Below, piece after piece: positions 25,567-34,778 of a DNA stretch of 44,475 bases. The stretch comes from a bacterium. GTDB lineage: Bacteria; Planctomycetota; Planctomycetia; Pirellulales; UBA1268. Every line of letters begins with the position of its first letter. Position 1 is the stretch's first letter. Location: assembly GCA_029978085.1 (NCBI GenBank), contig JAPOJV010000011.1, positions 1 through 44,475 on the forward strand, given 5' to 3'. The translations under genes were made by a program, and so were the position numbers. Under the pieces are notes generated by a model. That model saw only the letters and a list, made by a program, of their open reading frames with translations. It had not been told where the DNA came from and did no database searches.

Positions 25567-27887
25567 GCCGGCCTGACCACGGCGTGTCAGCCCCGCCGAC
25601 CGACATCTTCTCGCGACACGGCCGCGCGATGCTCGTGGCCTTCGCCTGCCTCGTGCCGCTCGTCGCCTGGGCCGCCGCGCATGCCTACGACCGCCGCGAC
25701 AACAGCGTGCTCGGCTGGCTGCCCGAGCGGTCGCCGGTCACGCTGGCCTACCGCGAGTTCCTCCGGATCTTCGGCCCCGATGAAACCGCCCTCGTGAGCT
25801 GGGAGGGCTGCGTACTCGACGACACGGGGCTCGAACGGCTGGCGACGGCCATCGACGAACAACGGGCCGCAGTAGCAGCCGGCACCGCGGCCGACTGGTT
25901 CGCCGCCGTCACCACCGGCACGCGACTCCGCGGGCAGGTGGCCGAGGCCGCCGACGTGTCCGATGAAGAGGCCGCCCGGCGGCTCCAGGGCACGCTCGTC
26001 GGCCCCGACGGCACGTCGACCTGCGCGGTCGTCACCCTGCGGCCGCTCGACGACCAGCGCCGGCGTGAGGCGGTGGAGTGGCTCGCGGCCACGGCGGCCC
26101 GCGCCGCCGGCATCGACCGCACGGCCGTGCGGCTCACCGGTGACGCGGTGATCAGCGTGGGCATCGACACGGAGAACGAGCGGACGGCGGGCACCTGGTC
26201 GACCGTGGCGATGCTCGTGGCGCTGGCCGCCGCCTGGGCCACGCTCGGCAGCCTCGGCCGCGCGGCGATGGTGCTGGCGGTATCGGGCTTCGCCTCCCTG
26301 GCGATCGAGGCCGTGATCTGGTGCAGCGGCGGCTCGATGAACATGCTCGTGTCGCTCGTGCCCGTCGTCACGTTCGTGCTGGCGATCTCGGCGGCGGTGC
26401 ACCTGATCGGCTACTGGACCGAGGCCCTGGCCACGCACGGTGCCGCGGGGGCCCCGCTGGCGGCGGTCGCCGCCGGCTGGCAGCCGAGCCTCGTGGCGGC
26501 GGTCACGACGGTCCTCGGCATGGTGTCACTCGCCGCAAGCCAGGTGCGGCCCGTCTGGCAATTCGGCGTGTATGCCGCGATCGGCACGGCCATCGCCTTC
26601 GCGTCGGTGTTCCTTGGCCTCCCCGTGCTCCTGCGGACATTCGCCGCGAACGCCGTGGTGGCCCGCCGTCGCGGCGACTGGCCGGCGGTCACCGGCAGTA
26701 TCCGCCGACTCGTTTCGGCACACCGCGTGACGACGCCCCTCTGCCTGCTGGCCATGCTCGTGGGCGCCGCCGGACTGACTCGAATCGAGACGGAGGTACG
26801 GCCCGCCCGTTTCCTGCCCCCAGCCAGTGTCTGGCGACGCGACCTCGACTGGTTCACGCAGCGCATCGGCCCCTTCCAGACGGTCGACGTCGTGCTCACA
26901 TTCGCGGCCAGCCCGCCCGATCTCGGCGACCGGGCTGCGGTCGTCCAGGAGATCGCCGCACGGCTCGGGCGGCTCGACGCCGTGCACGGCAGCCTGTCGG
27001 CGGCCACGCTCTTGCCCGCTGAACTCCTCGGCTCGGCCGATCGCGGCGCGGTGCGGTCGGTCGTCCGTCGCAGCGTGATCGACGGCCGCCTGCGGCGGGC
27101 CCTGCCGACGCTCGTCGCTGCGGGCCTCGTCGCCCCCGATGGCCCGCGGCAGCTGTGGCGCATCTCCCTGCAGGTGGCGAACTTCACAGCCGAGCAGCAG
27201 CCGCGACTGGAGCAGGCCGTCGCCACGATCGTCCGTGAGGCCGCAGCCGATCTCGGCGTCGCCCCGCCGGATGCGACCTCGTGCACCGGTGGCGTCCCGC
27301 TCGTGATCGCCGCGCAGCGGGAACTGCTCGACTCGCTGCTCGAGAGCTTCGCCCTGGCGTTCATCACGATCGCCGGCGTGCTCGCGGTCTTCTTCCGCAG
27401 CCTGCCGCTGGGCCTGCTCTCCATGATCCCCAACCTGTTCCCCATCGTGCTCGTGGGGGGCGGACTCGGCTGGCTCGGTCGGCCTCTCGACGTGGGCGGG
27501 ATGATGACGGCGAGCATCGCGCTGGGGATCGCGGTGGACGACAGCGTGCACCTGCTGACGTGGGTTCGCCGCCTTGCCCGCACGGGCCTCACCCCTGACG
27601 CCTGCATCGACGGCGGCCTCGATCACGCCGCGATGCCGATGATCGGCTCGACGCTGATCCTGGCACCGGCGTTCGCCGTGTTCGGCTTCTGCGGCTTCCA
27701 GCCGATCGCCCAGTTCGGCCTGCTGCTCGCCACGCTCGTCGCCGTGGCGCTCGTCGGCGACCTCGTGCAGTTGCCGGCCCTGATCGCCGGACCGCTCGGT
27801 CGCTGGTGCATGCCCCACCGTGTGATCTCGCCGCCTTTGCCCGCCGGCGACACGCATGGTAGGGTTGTGACTCCCTTCCGTGAGTGA
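25563..27887 (+). CDS. RND/MMPL superfamily transporter
   Basis: A 774-residue protein with GTG start at 25563. The layout is the RND hydrophobe-exporter type: membrane helix (about 22-42), a periplasmic domain to about 205, five or six helices to about 360, another single helix near 395, a second periplasmic domain, then six helices to the end. The second half keeps the proton-relay motif ALGIAVDDSVHLLTWVRR. The first-half equivalent reads LAISAAVHLIGYW and lacks the acids. It is likely a proton-driven exporter of lipids or hydrophobic compounds. It is translationally coupled to the WaaZ-like gene, and the helicase gene begins directly at its stop. Confidence 0.9.
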   Translation: MSRPDHGVSAPPTDIFSRHGRAMLVAFACLVPLVAWAAAHAYDRRDNSVLGWLPERSPVTLAYREFLRIFGPDETALVSWEGCVLDDTGLERLATAIDEQRAAVAAGTAADWFAAVTTGTRLRGQVAEAADVSDEEAARRLQGTLVGPDGTSTCAVVTLRPLDDQRRREAVEWLAATAARAAGIDRTAVRLTGDAVISVGIDTENERTAGTWSTVAMLVALAAAWATLGSLGRAAMVLAVSGFASLAIEAVIWCSGGSMNMLVSLVPVVTFVLAISAAVHLIGYWTEALATHGAAGAPLAAVAAGWQPSLVAAVTTVLGMVSLAASQVRPVWQFGVYAAIGTAIAFASVFLGLPVLLRTFAANAVVARRRGDWPAVTGSIRRLVSAHRVTTPLCLLAMLVGAAGLTRIETEVRPARFLPPASVWRRDLDWFTQRIGPFQTVDVVLTFAASPPDLGDRAAVVQEIAARLGRLDAVHGSLSAATLLPAELLGSADRGAVRSVVRRSVIDGRLRRALPTLVAAGLVAPDGPRQLWRISLQVANFTAEQQPRLEQAVATIVREAAADLGVAPPDATSCTGGVPLVIAAQRELLDSLLESFALAFITIAGVLAVFFRSLPLGLLSMIPNLFPIVLVGGGLGWLGRPLDVGGMMTASIALGIAVDDSVHLLTWVRRLARTGLTPDACIDGGLDHAAMPMIGSTLILAPAFAVFGFCGFQPIAQFGLLLATLVAVALVGDLVQLPALIAGPLGRWCMPHRVISPPLPAGDTHGRVVTPFRE

Positions 27888-29237
27888 ATGACCACATTTG
27901 AATCGCTGGGGCTCTCTGCCCCGCTGCTCCGTGCCCTCGCTGCCGAGGGCTATTCGGTCCCTACGCCGATCCAGGCCAAGGCCATCCCCCACGTCCTCGC
28001 CGGCCGCGACCTGTTCGGCTGCGCCCAGACGGGCACCGGCAAAACCGCCGCCTTCGCCCTCCCGCTCATCGAGCGGATGCTGGCCGACCGCCGCACGCCC
28101 GCGCCACGGCGGTGTCGCACGCTGGTGCTCGCCCCCACCCGCGAACTCGCCAGCCAGATCCACGACAGCTTCCGGGCCTACGGACGCCATGCCGGCCTCA
28201 AGGCGGCGGTGATCTTCGGCGGTGTCAGCCAGCGGCCCCAATCGGCAGCCCTGATGAAGGGCGTCGACGTGGTGATCGCCACGCCGGGCCGGCTGCTCGA
28301 TCTCGTCGGCCAGCGACTCGTCGATCTCCGCGCGGTCGAGTTCCTCGTGCTCGACGAGGCCGATCGGATGCTCGACATGGGCTTCATCCACGACATGAAG
28401 CGGATCGTGGCGATGCTGCCCCGCGATCGCCAGACGCTCTTCTTCTCGGCCACGCTCCCGGCCGAGGTTCGCGAGCTGGCGTCGTCGATGCTCGACGATC
28501 CGCTCGAGGTGAAGACCACGCCGCAGGCGACGCCGGCCGAGACGGTGAGCCAGTCGGTGTTCTTCGTGCCCAAGAGCGAGAAGCGGGCGAAGCTCGTGCA
28601 GCTGCTCCGCGAGGAGGCGACCGGCCGCGTGATCGTGTTCACCCGCACGAAGCACGGCGCCGACAAGCTCCACCGCGACCTCGACAAGGCGGGCATCACC
28701 GCCGCGGCCATCCACGGCAACAAGTCGCAGAACCAGCGGGAGCGGGCCCTCGCCGCCTTCAAGTCCAAGCGTCCCCCGGTCTTGATCGCGACCGACATCG
28801 CCGCCCGCGGCATCGACGTCGATCAGGTGACGCACGTCGTCAACTATGAACTGCCGCACGAGCCGGAGACCTACGTCCATCGCATCGGCCGCACCGGCCG
28901 GGCCGGCCAGACCGGCGTGGCGATCAGCCTCTGCGACAACGAAGAGCGGTCGCGGCTGCTCGCGATCGAGCGGCTTTTGCGTCGCTCGATCCCGCAGCGA
29001 AACGCCCCGCCCGCCGGCCCGATCCCCGAGCCGGCCGAACCCGCCCGCGGCCAGCGGGGACCAGGCGGACCTCGAGGCCCGCGCACTGGCAGGGGCACCG
29101 GCCAGGGCCGCCCCCAACGCCGGCAGCAGGGCAAGCGCCGCCAGGAAGGCTCCCGCCGCCCCGGCCGCGGCGATCAGGCACCCGCCACGGCCACCGTGGC
29201 TCGGAAGCCGAAGAAGAAGCACCGCCGCGCGCTCTAA
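27888..29237 (+). CDS. DEAD-box RNA helicase (RhlE-like)
   Basis: A 449-residue SF2 helicase with all motifs: Q motif TPIQAKAIP, Walker A AQTGTGKTAAF, Ia APTRELASQ, Ib TPGRLLDL, DEAD in LVLDEADRMLDMGF, SAT in FFSATLPAE, IATDIAARGIDVDQV and HRIGRTGRAGQTG. The C-terminal ~70 residues form an Arg/Gly/Pro-rich basic tail ending KPKKKHRRAL, an RNA-binding extension typical of RhlE and cold-adapted helicases. It acts in ribosome assembly or RNA decay in the cytoplasm. The start ATG abuts the RND stop codon, an unusual linkage that may simply be operon read-through. Confidence 0.95.
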   Translation: MTTFESLGLSAPLLRALAAEGYSVPTPIQAKAIPHVLAGRDLFGCAQTGTGKTAAFALPLIERMLADRRTPAPRRCRTLVLAPTRELASQIHDSFRAYGRHAGLKAAVIFGGVSQRPQSAALMKGVDVVIATPGRLLDLVGQRLVDLRAVEFLVLDEADRMLDMGFIHDMKRIVAMLPRDRQTLFFSATLPAEVRELASSMLDDPLEVKTTPQATPAETVSQSVFFVPKSEKRAKLVQLLREEATGRVIVFTRTKHGADKLHRDLDKAGITAAAIHGNKSQNQRERALAAFKSKRPPVLIATDIAARGIDVDQVTHVVNYELPHEPETYVHRIGRTGRAGQTGVAISLCDNEERSRLLAIERLLRRSIPQRNAPPAGPIPEPAEPARGQRGPGGPRGPRTGRGTGQGRPQRRQQGKRRQEGSRRPGRGDQAPATATVARKPKKKHRRAL

Positions 29238-29278
29238 CTTTTGCGCCGTCGCCGCCCGCGCACCACAAACGGAGGCCC

Positions 29279-29411
29279 GGGGCTGCCCAATGCCCTGAGA
29301 GCCGGCGTTTGCTGACAAGCGCAGCCAGGATGGCGAAGCGCAGTCAGCATCGAGCGAGCGAAGAACAGGATGTTCGTAGCGAGCGTCCGGCGACGGGGCA
29401 TGGGCAGCCCC
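29279..29411 (-). repeat. 133-bp dispersed element, copy B (reverse)
   Basis: The reverse-complement copy of 2354-2486. The inverted ends are extended here by GGCCC/GGGCC flanks. One end carries an extra A (CCCAATGCCC) relative to the consensus. It lies between the co-directional helicase and pdxH genes. Confidence 0.85.
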
Positions 29412-29427
29412 GGGCCGGCCCCTACGC

Positions 29428-29433
29428 TATCGT
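29428..29433 (+). promoter_or_regulatory. Possible -10 element before pdxH
   Basis: TATCGT in the context GCTATCGT, 38 nt before the ATG at 29472. No good -35 is visible; the position lies just beyond repeat copy B. Confidence 0.3.
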
Positions 29434-29471
29434 GGTCAGCCCTCTGCTGATCTGTCCAAGGAGCTACCGAC

Positions 29472-30119
29472 ATGGAACCCCGAGCCACACACGCCCGCAA
29501 GGAATATGAGCAGGGAGCGCTCGACGAGGCGACCGTCGCCACCGATCCGATTCGGCAGTTCGCCGTCTGGTACGACGCGGCCGTCGCCGCCGGCGTGCCC
29601 GAGCCTGAGGCGATGACGCTCTCCACCGCGACACCCGATGGCCGCCCGTCGGCGCGGATCGTGCTCTTGCGCGGTTTCGATCCGCAGGGCTTCTGCTTCT
29701 TCACCAATTATGAGAGCCGCAAGGGCCGCGAGCTCACGGCGAATCCCCATGCGGCGCTGACGTTCCACTGGACCGACCTCGAGCGGCAGGTGCGGATCGA
29801 GGGCCGCGTGGAGCGGACGACCGCGGCCGAGAGCGACTCCTACTTTGCCAGCCGGCCGAGCACGTCGCGGATCGGCGCCTGGAGTTCGCCGCAGAGCGCG
29901 GTCATCGCCGGCCGTGCGGCGCTCGAGGATCTGTTCGCCCGGTTTCGCGCGGAGCATCCCGATGATTCCGGGATCCCGCGGCCGGATCACTGGGGCGGCT
30001 TTCGGCTCGTGCCGGAGCGGATCGAGTTCTGGCAGGGCCGGCCCAGCCGGCTCCACGATCGGCTGCAGTTCCGCCGCGATGCGAGCGGCGGCTGGATCCT
30101 CGAACGGCTCGCACCGTAA
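29472..30119 (+). CDS. pdxH: Pyridoxamine 5'-phosphate oxidase
   Basis: A 215-residue FMN enzyme that makes pyridoxal 5'-phosphate from pyridoxamine or pyridoxine phosphate. The PdxH pattern is complete: [20 protein letters not shown] with [21 protein letters not shown] (FMN binding), [32 protein letters not shown], and the C-terminal substrate motif [15 protein letters not shown] ending in ILERLAP. The length is normal. It is an FMN-bound cytoplasmic dimer. It could serve the PLP-dependent oxoamine synthase, but that link is general and not specific. The deacetylase gene is convergent, 9 nt away. Confidence 0.96.
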   Translation: MEPRATHARKEYEQGALDEATVATDPIRQFAVWYDAAVAAGVPEPEAMTLSTATPDGRPSARIVLLRGFDPQGFCFFTNYESRKGRELTANPHAALTFHWTDLERQVRIEGRVERTTAAESDSYFASRPSTSRIGAWSSPQSAVIAGRAALEDLFARFRAEHPDDSGIPRPDHWGGFRLVPERIEFWQGRPSRLHDRLQFRRDASGGWILERLAP

Positions 30120-30128
30120 GGCCGATCG

Positions 30129-31034
30129 TCAGCTGATCGGCATCCCGGCCGCCATGAGCATCGTCGCGGCGTGGATATCGACAATTCTATCGAGGTCGGC
30201 GCAGTAGCCGCCGCCGCAGACGATGGCCACGGGCGTGCCGGCGGCCCGCGCGGCGGCGAACACCATTCGGTCGCGTTCGGCGAGCCCCGCCTTCGTCAGT
30301 GCCAGCCGGCCCAGTCGGTCGCCGGCATAGGGATCGGCGCCGGCGATGTAGAGCACGAGGTCGGCCCCCGCCCGGGCGAACGACTCGTCGACCGCGGCGG
30401 CGAGCTTCGTCAGATACTCGTCGTCCCCCACGCCGTCGTCGAGGCCAACGTCGAGCGAACCCGGAAACTTGCGGAGCGGAAAATTCTTGGCGCCGTGGAT
30501 CGACATCGTGAACACGGTGTCGTCGTCCGCGAAGATCTCCGCCGTGCCGTTGCCCTGGTGCACGTCGCAGTCGAGGATCATGACCCGCGCGACGGCGCCG
30601 CGGGCCTGCATCTCGCGGGCTGCGACGGCCGTGTCGTTGAACACGCAGTAGCCCTCGCCCCAGTCGGTGCCGGCGTGGTGCGTGCCGCCGGCCAGGCTCG
30701 CTGCGACGCCGTCCTCCAGCGCGGCCGCCGCCGCGTCGATCGCAGCGCCGGTGCTCCGCAGCGACCGTTCCACGAGCTGCGGGCTCCACGGAAATCCGAT
30801 GCGGCGAATCTCGTCGTGTGACAGCCGCCCGCCGAGCACGCGACCGACATAGCCGCGGTCGTGCACGCGGAGCAGCTCGTCGTCGGTGGCGGCATGCGGC
30901 TCCACGAACTCGAGCGGGGCGCCGGCAGCTGCGTGCCCTTCGAGCCGCTGTCGCAGCAGGCGGTACTTCGCGGCCGGAAACCGATGACCGTCCGGCAATG
31001 GCAGTGGATAGCGATCAGAGGGAAAAAGGCGCAT
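30129..31034 (-). CDS. Histone-deacetylase superfamily protein (acetoin/polyamine deacetylase-like)
   Basis: A 301-residue HDAC-fold amidohydrolase starting MRLFPSDRYPLPLPDGH at ATG 31034. The metal-binding and catalytic elements are GGTHHAGTDWGEGYCVFNDTA (paired His), MILDCDVHQGNGTAEIF (Zn ligands Asp and His) and GADPYAGDRLGRLALT (third Asp). The bacterial counterparts deacetylate acetylated polyamines, acetoin-related compounds or lysines in proteins; the substrate here is unknown. It has no signal peptide. It is convergent with pdxH, and the upstream gene runs away from it. Confidence 0.93.
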   Translation of the reverse strand: MRLFPSDRYPLPLPDGHRFPAAKYRLLRQRLEGHAAAGAPLEFVEPHAATDDELLRVHDRGYVGRVLGGRLSHDEIRRIGFPWSPQLVERSLRSTGAAIDAAAAALEDGVAASLAGGTHHAGTDWGEGYCVFNDTAVAAREMQARGAVARVMILDCDVHQGNGTAEIFADDDTVFTMSIHGAKNFPLRKFPGSLDVGLDDGVGDDEYLTKLAAAVDESFARAGADLVLYIAGADPYAGDRLGRLALTKAGLAERDRMVFAAARAAGTPVAIVCGGGYCADLDRIVDIHAATMLMAAGMPIS

Positions 31035-31256
31035 CGAAACCGACTCGGAAGATGGCGGGAACGCCAACCATGGTAGGCCGCGGCGCTGCCGCCACCACGG
31101 GCATTCCGTGCCGCGCTCGCGGGCACCGCCTCGTGCCAGCTCAGGCATACCACAACGCAAACCTGCGGTATTCGGGGGATGGCGCGGCTTTCGGCCGCCG
31201 CGGCACGGCATGTGCAACGCCTGCTTTCGGTGGTACTCGTCACGGCGAGGCAGCGG

Positions 31257-32126
31257 ATGCAACGCGTGCTTTTTCTCTCCGGTAGAACGGGCGGCGGGCC
31301 GCGAGCGGCGGCGGCCGCAACGGCCCATGCCACGCGGGCGGCGGTCGTGTCGTGGCTGGCCATCCCGTTGGCCTCTGCTGCCGTGGCCGATGGCAACTTC
31401 AGGGTCGTGGGCGTCGCTGCCGACCGGGCTGCGGCCATCGTCACCGCCGCGGAAGAAGCCCGCTCGACGGCGTTCACAACGCTGCTCGATCAGCCGGCGC
31501 CCGCGGCGTGGCGGGTGCGGTGCGAGGTGCACGTGCATCACGACCCCGGGGCATTCGCGGCAGCCGTCGGTGGCCCGCCCGCGGCCGCCCGCGGCGCCAC
31601 GTCGATCGAGTTCGGCGAGACGGACGTGCTCCTGCGGCGGATCGACGTGATGGGCGACGGGAGTGCGGTCGTTCCCGACGCGCTCGCCCATGAGATCGTG
31701 CATGTCGTGCTCGCCGATCACTTCGTGGCTGGACCGCCGCCGCGATGGGCCGACGAGGGGCTGGCGGTGCTGTTCGATGCGGCCGACATCCAGCGGCGGC
31801 ACGATGCCGACTTCCGCACCGGTCAGGACCACGGCCTCGCCTGGTCGCCCCGCGATCTCCTCATGCTCGACCAGCTTCCTTCCGGCACGCCACGACAACG
31901 GGTGTTCTACGGCCAGAGCGCCGCGGTCGTCCGCTGGCTCGTGGCCCGGCGCGATCCTGCCACGTTCATCCGCTTCCTCGACGACTCGGCAGTTCGCGGC
32001 ACGGAGGCCGCGCTGCAGGCCCACTACGATCTCGACTCGATCGCCGCGCTGGAGCAGGCCTGGCGGGAAGTGCCGGCGTTCACGCTGCTTGGCATGACGT
32101 CGCCGAATCGCCAGTCCGGCGAATGA
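31257..32126 (+). CDS. Secreted metalloprotease-like protein (HExxH, peptidase MA-like)
   Basis: A 289-residue protein from ATG 31257 (GAGG upstream); ATG 31179 in frame is possible. A hydrophobic stretch AAVVSWLAIPLASAAVADG near residues 32-50 is consistent with a long signal peptide ending in ASA-AVA. The zinc motif HEIVH lies at about 145-149 in ALAHEIVHVVLADHF, and the third-ligand Glu follows about 20 residues later in RWADEGLAVLFD, as in gluzincin/peptidase MA families. The rest is helical. It probably acts outside the inner membrane. The 3' 47 nt overlap the convergent methyltransferase gene. Confidence 0.78.
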   Translation: MQRVLFLSGRTGGGPRAAAAATAHATRAAVVSWLAIPLASAAVADGNFRVVGVAADRAAAIVTAAEEARSTAFTTLLDQPAPAAWRVRCEVHVHHDPGAFAAAVGGPPAAARGATSIEFGETDVLLRRIDVMGDGSAVVPDALAHEIVHVVLADHFVAGPPPRWADEGLAVLFDAADIQRRHDADFRTGQDHGLAWSPRDLLMLDQLPSGTPRQRVFYGQSAAVVRWLVARRDPATFIRFLDDSAVRGTEAALQAHYDLDSIAALEQAWREVPAFTLLGMTSPNRQSGE

Positions 32127-32733
32127 CGGCAAACCAGGCGTGGGCGCCGCCTGGGCTGAACTCGGCGCCGGCAATGCCCGGCACCACCTCGAACCGATTT
32201 GGTTCGAGCGACTCGATCTCCCAGCCGACGCTGAAGGCCTCACGCACCTCCGGCTCGCTCACGCGGCGCGGCCCATGCGTGCCCGGCTCGGCCGTCGACA
32301 TGCAGAGCAGCAGCACACGGCTGCCCGACTCGAGCAGCCGCGCGAGGCCCCGCACATAGGCCGCCCGGCCCGCGTCGTCGAACGTGTGGAAGAGTCCGCA
32401 GTCGGTCACGGCGTCGAACCGCTCGGGAATCTCGCCGACGGCGAGCGCGTCCATCTGCAGGAAGTTCACCGCCACGCCCCGCTCGGCCGCCTTCCGCCGC
32501 GCCGCGGCGAGCGGCGGTTCGATGAAGTCGATCCCCGTCACGGCGCGACCCCGCTCGGCCAGCCAGATCGCCAGGTCGCCCGTGCCGCAGCCGATGTCGA
32601 GCACCCGCTGACCGATACGGTCGACGGCCATGACGAAGGGCTGCTGCGGCCGGCCGATGTCCCAGGGCGCCGTGGGCTGCGCGTAGTACTCGGTGAATCT
32701 CTCGGACGTCAACGACTGGCGATCGGCTGACAT
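32080..32733 (-). CDS. Class I SAM-dependent methyltransferase
   Basis: A 217-residue protein starting MSADRQSLTSERFTEYY. The SAM motifs are clear: VLDIGCGTGDLAIWLAERG (about 44-62), VTGIDFIEPPLAAARRKA (acidic ribose ligand), NFLQMDALAV and FDAVTDCGLFHTFDD. The N-terminal PTAPWDIGRPQQPF resembles tellurite/thiopurine-methyltransferase (TehB/TPMT) proteins, so a small or thiol-type acceptor is possible. No other evidence identifies the acceptor. It is convergent with and overlaps the metalloprotease-like gene. A transporter follows on the other strand. Confidence 0.87.
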   Translation of the reverse strand: MSADRQSLTSERFTEYYAQPTAPWDIGRPQQPFVMAVDRIGQRVLDIGCGTGDLAIWLAERGRAVTGIDFIEPPLAAARRKAAERGVAVNFLQMDALAVGEIPERFDAVTDCGLFHTFDDAGRAAYVRGLARLLESGSRVLLLCMSTAEPGTHGPRRVSEPEVREAFSVGWEIESLEPNRFEVVPGIAGAEFSPGGAHAWFAVIRRTGDSATSCQAA

Positions 32734-32870
32734 GGGGACTGGCTCCTGCGGCGATGACGGCTCACTGCGTCCCGCAGGCTACCGCGCCGCTGAGTTCCGC
32801 GGCCACGATCAGGGCGAGGGCGGCGGCCGACCCCTTTGCCCTTGCGTGATCGCCGGGGGCGGGGGAAAGT

Positions 32871-34688
32871 GTGATCCTCATGGATCTTTTCGCCGCACTA
32901 CCGCATCCCTGGCCGGCCGACTGGCAGGCCGCGCTCACGGCGCTGGTCGTCGTCGTGTCGCTGGGCATGCTGCTCTTCGTGCAGCGGGCCCCCGACATGG
33001 TGATGATCGGCGGCGTCGTGCTCCTCATGGCGGCCGGCGTGCTCACGCCCGACGAGGCCCTCAGGGGCATGGGCAACGAAGGCATGATCACCGTCGCGGG
33101 CCTGTTCGTGGTGGCCGCCGCGGTGGAACGCACCGGCGCCCTCGCGGCGATCGTCGACCGCGCCCTCGGCCGCCCCACGTCGCTTGCCTCGGCCCAGCTC
33201 CGCACCATGATCGCGCCGGGAATCCTCTCGGGCTTCATGAACAACACGCCGGTCGTGGCCTTGATGGTGCCCGCGATCCGCGACTGGGCGCGGAAGCACC
33301 GGCTCGCCGTCTCCAAGCTGCTCATGCCGATGAACGATGCGGTCGTCCTCGGCGGCCTCTGCACGCTCATCGGCACGAGCACCAACGTGGTCGTGAGCGG
33401 CCTCGTCGAAGACAAGACGGGCCGCGGGCTCGGCATGTTCGACATCACCTGGCTCGGCGTGCCGCTGTTCGCTGCGGGGCTTGTGTACCTCGTGACGGCG
33501 AGCAGGTTCCTCCTCAGGGACCGGCGACCGGCGATGAGCCAGAGCGACGACCCGCGGCAGTACTCACTGGAGATGCTCGTCGAGCCGGGCAGCCCGCTGG
33601 CGGGCCGCACGATCGAGGCGGCCGGACTGCGGCATCTCGACGGTCTGTTCCTCATGGAGATCGATCGCGGCGGCCATGTGATCGCCGCCGTCGCACCGAC
33701 GGAACGACTCGAGGAGGGAGACCGCCTCGTGTTCGTCGGCGTGATCGACTCCGTCGTCGAGCTGCAGAAGATCCGCGGCCTCCGGCCGGCGACCGACCAA
33801 GTGTTCAAGCTCGACGACCCGCGGAGCGAGCGGAAGCTCGTCGAGGCGGTGGTGTCGAACAGCTGCCCGCTCGTCGGCCGCACGATCCGCGAGGGGCAGT
33901 TCCGCTCCACGTATGGCGCGGTCGTCATTGCCGTGGCCCGCAACGGCGAGCGTCTCCAGATGAAGATCGGCGACATCGCCCTCCAACCGGGCGACACGCT
34001 CCTTCTGGAGGCAGGCCCGGCCTTCCGCGAGCGGCAGCGGTCGAGTCGTCACTTCTATCTCGTGAGCGAGGTGAGCGACTCGACGACGCCGCGGCACGAC
34101 CGCGCCTGGATCGCGCTGACCGTGCTGGCGGCCATGGTACTCGCGGCCACGCTCAACCTCGTGCCAATGGTGGCCGCGGCGCTGGTGGCGGCCGGCGTGG
34201 TGGTGGCCACCCGCTGCATCTCGTCGAGCGAGGCCCGGCGGTCGATCGAATGGGAATCACTCCTGCTGATCGCAGCGAGTTTCGGGCTGGCGCGGGCCCT
34301 GGAGAAGACAGGCCTGGCGGCGGCCATCGCCGACTCCACGATCGCAGCCGCAGGCGACGATCCGCGGGTGGTGCTGGCCGCGATCTATTTCGTGGCGATG
34401 CTGTTCACCGAACTGATGAGCAACAACGCCGCGGCGGTGCTCACCTTCCCGATCGCCTGGCAGACCGCGGCCGACCTCGGCGTGAGCCCGATGCCCTTCG
34501 TGATGGCGATCACGGTGGCCGCCAGCTGCGGCTTCGCGACACCGATGGGCTATCAGACCAACCTCATGATCTACGGCCCCGGCGGCTACAAATTCAGCGA
34601 TTACATGCGGTTTGGCGGACCGCTCAACCTGATCGTGATGGCGATCACCGTCGCCCTCGCGCCCCTCATTTGGCCGTTCCGGCCGTAG
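32871..34688 (+). CDS. DASS/SLC13-family anion transporter with two TrkA-C domains
   Basis: A 605-residue protein. GTG 32871 (GGGGG 5 nt upstream) is taken as the start; ATG 32880 is an alternative. About ten membrane segments form two halves around a central soluble part. The first half holds the SNT-type motif NNTPVVALMVPAI and LIGTSTNVVVSG; the second holds TELMSNNAAAVLTFP and FATPMGYQTNLMIYG. Two TrkA-C domains lie between (about 220-300 and 320-400: LEMLVEPGSPLAGRTI, and AVVSNSCPLVGRTI with IALQPGDTLLLEAG). The plan fits sodium-coupled uptake of sulfate, phosphate or dicarboxylates. Sulfate would suit the nearby sulfotransferase but is unproven. Confidence 0.92.
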   Translation: MILMDLFAALPHPWPADWQAALTALVVVVSLGMLLFVQRAPDMVMIGGVVLLMAAGVLTPDEALRGMGNEGMITVAGLFVVAAAVERTGALAAIVDRALGRPTSLASAQLRTMIAPGILSGFMNNTPVVALMVPAIRDWARKHRLAVSKLLMPMNDAVVLGGLCTLIGTSTNVVVSGLVEDKTGRGLGMFDITWLGVPLFAAGLVYLVTASRFLLRDRRPAMSQSDDPRQYSLEMLVEPGSPLAGRTIEAAGLRHLDGLFLMEIDRGGHVIAAVAPTERLEEGDRLVFVGVIDSVVELQKIRGLRPATDQVFKLDDPRSERKLVEAVVSNSCPLVGRTIREGQFRSTYGAVVIAVARNGERLQMKIGDIALQPGDTLLLEAGPAFRERQRSSRHFYLVSEVSDSTTPRHDRAWIALTVLAAMVLAATLNLVPMVAAALVAAGVVVATRCISSSEARRSIEWESLLLIAASFGLARALEKTGLAAAIADSTIAAAGDDPRVVLAAIYFVAMLFTELMSNNAAAVLTFPIAWQTAADLGVSPMPFVMAITVAASCGFATPMGYQTNLMIYGPGGYKFSDYMRFGGPLNLIVMAITVALAPLIWPFRP

Positions 34689-34778
34689 GCAAACTTCCCC
34701 ACGGGGCGTCGCGGTCGTACGCTCGAAGATTCGTCCGGCTCGCCCCATCCTCCGCCAGATCCCCCGCCCGACTCCGGC

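Noticed and set aside
26526-29318. Open frame of 930 codons antisense to the RND transporter and DEAD-box helicase
   Set aside because: Both sense genes have full family motifs; the antisense product is low-complexity and its end runs through repeat copy B.
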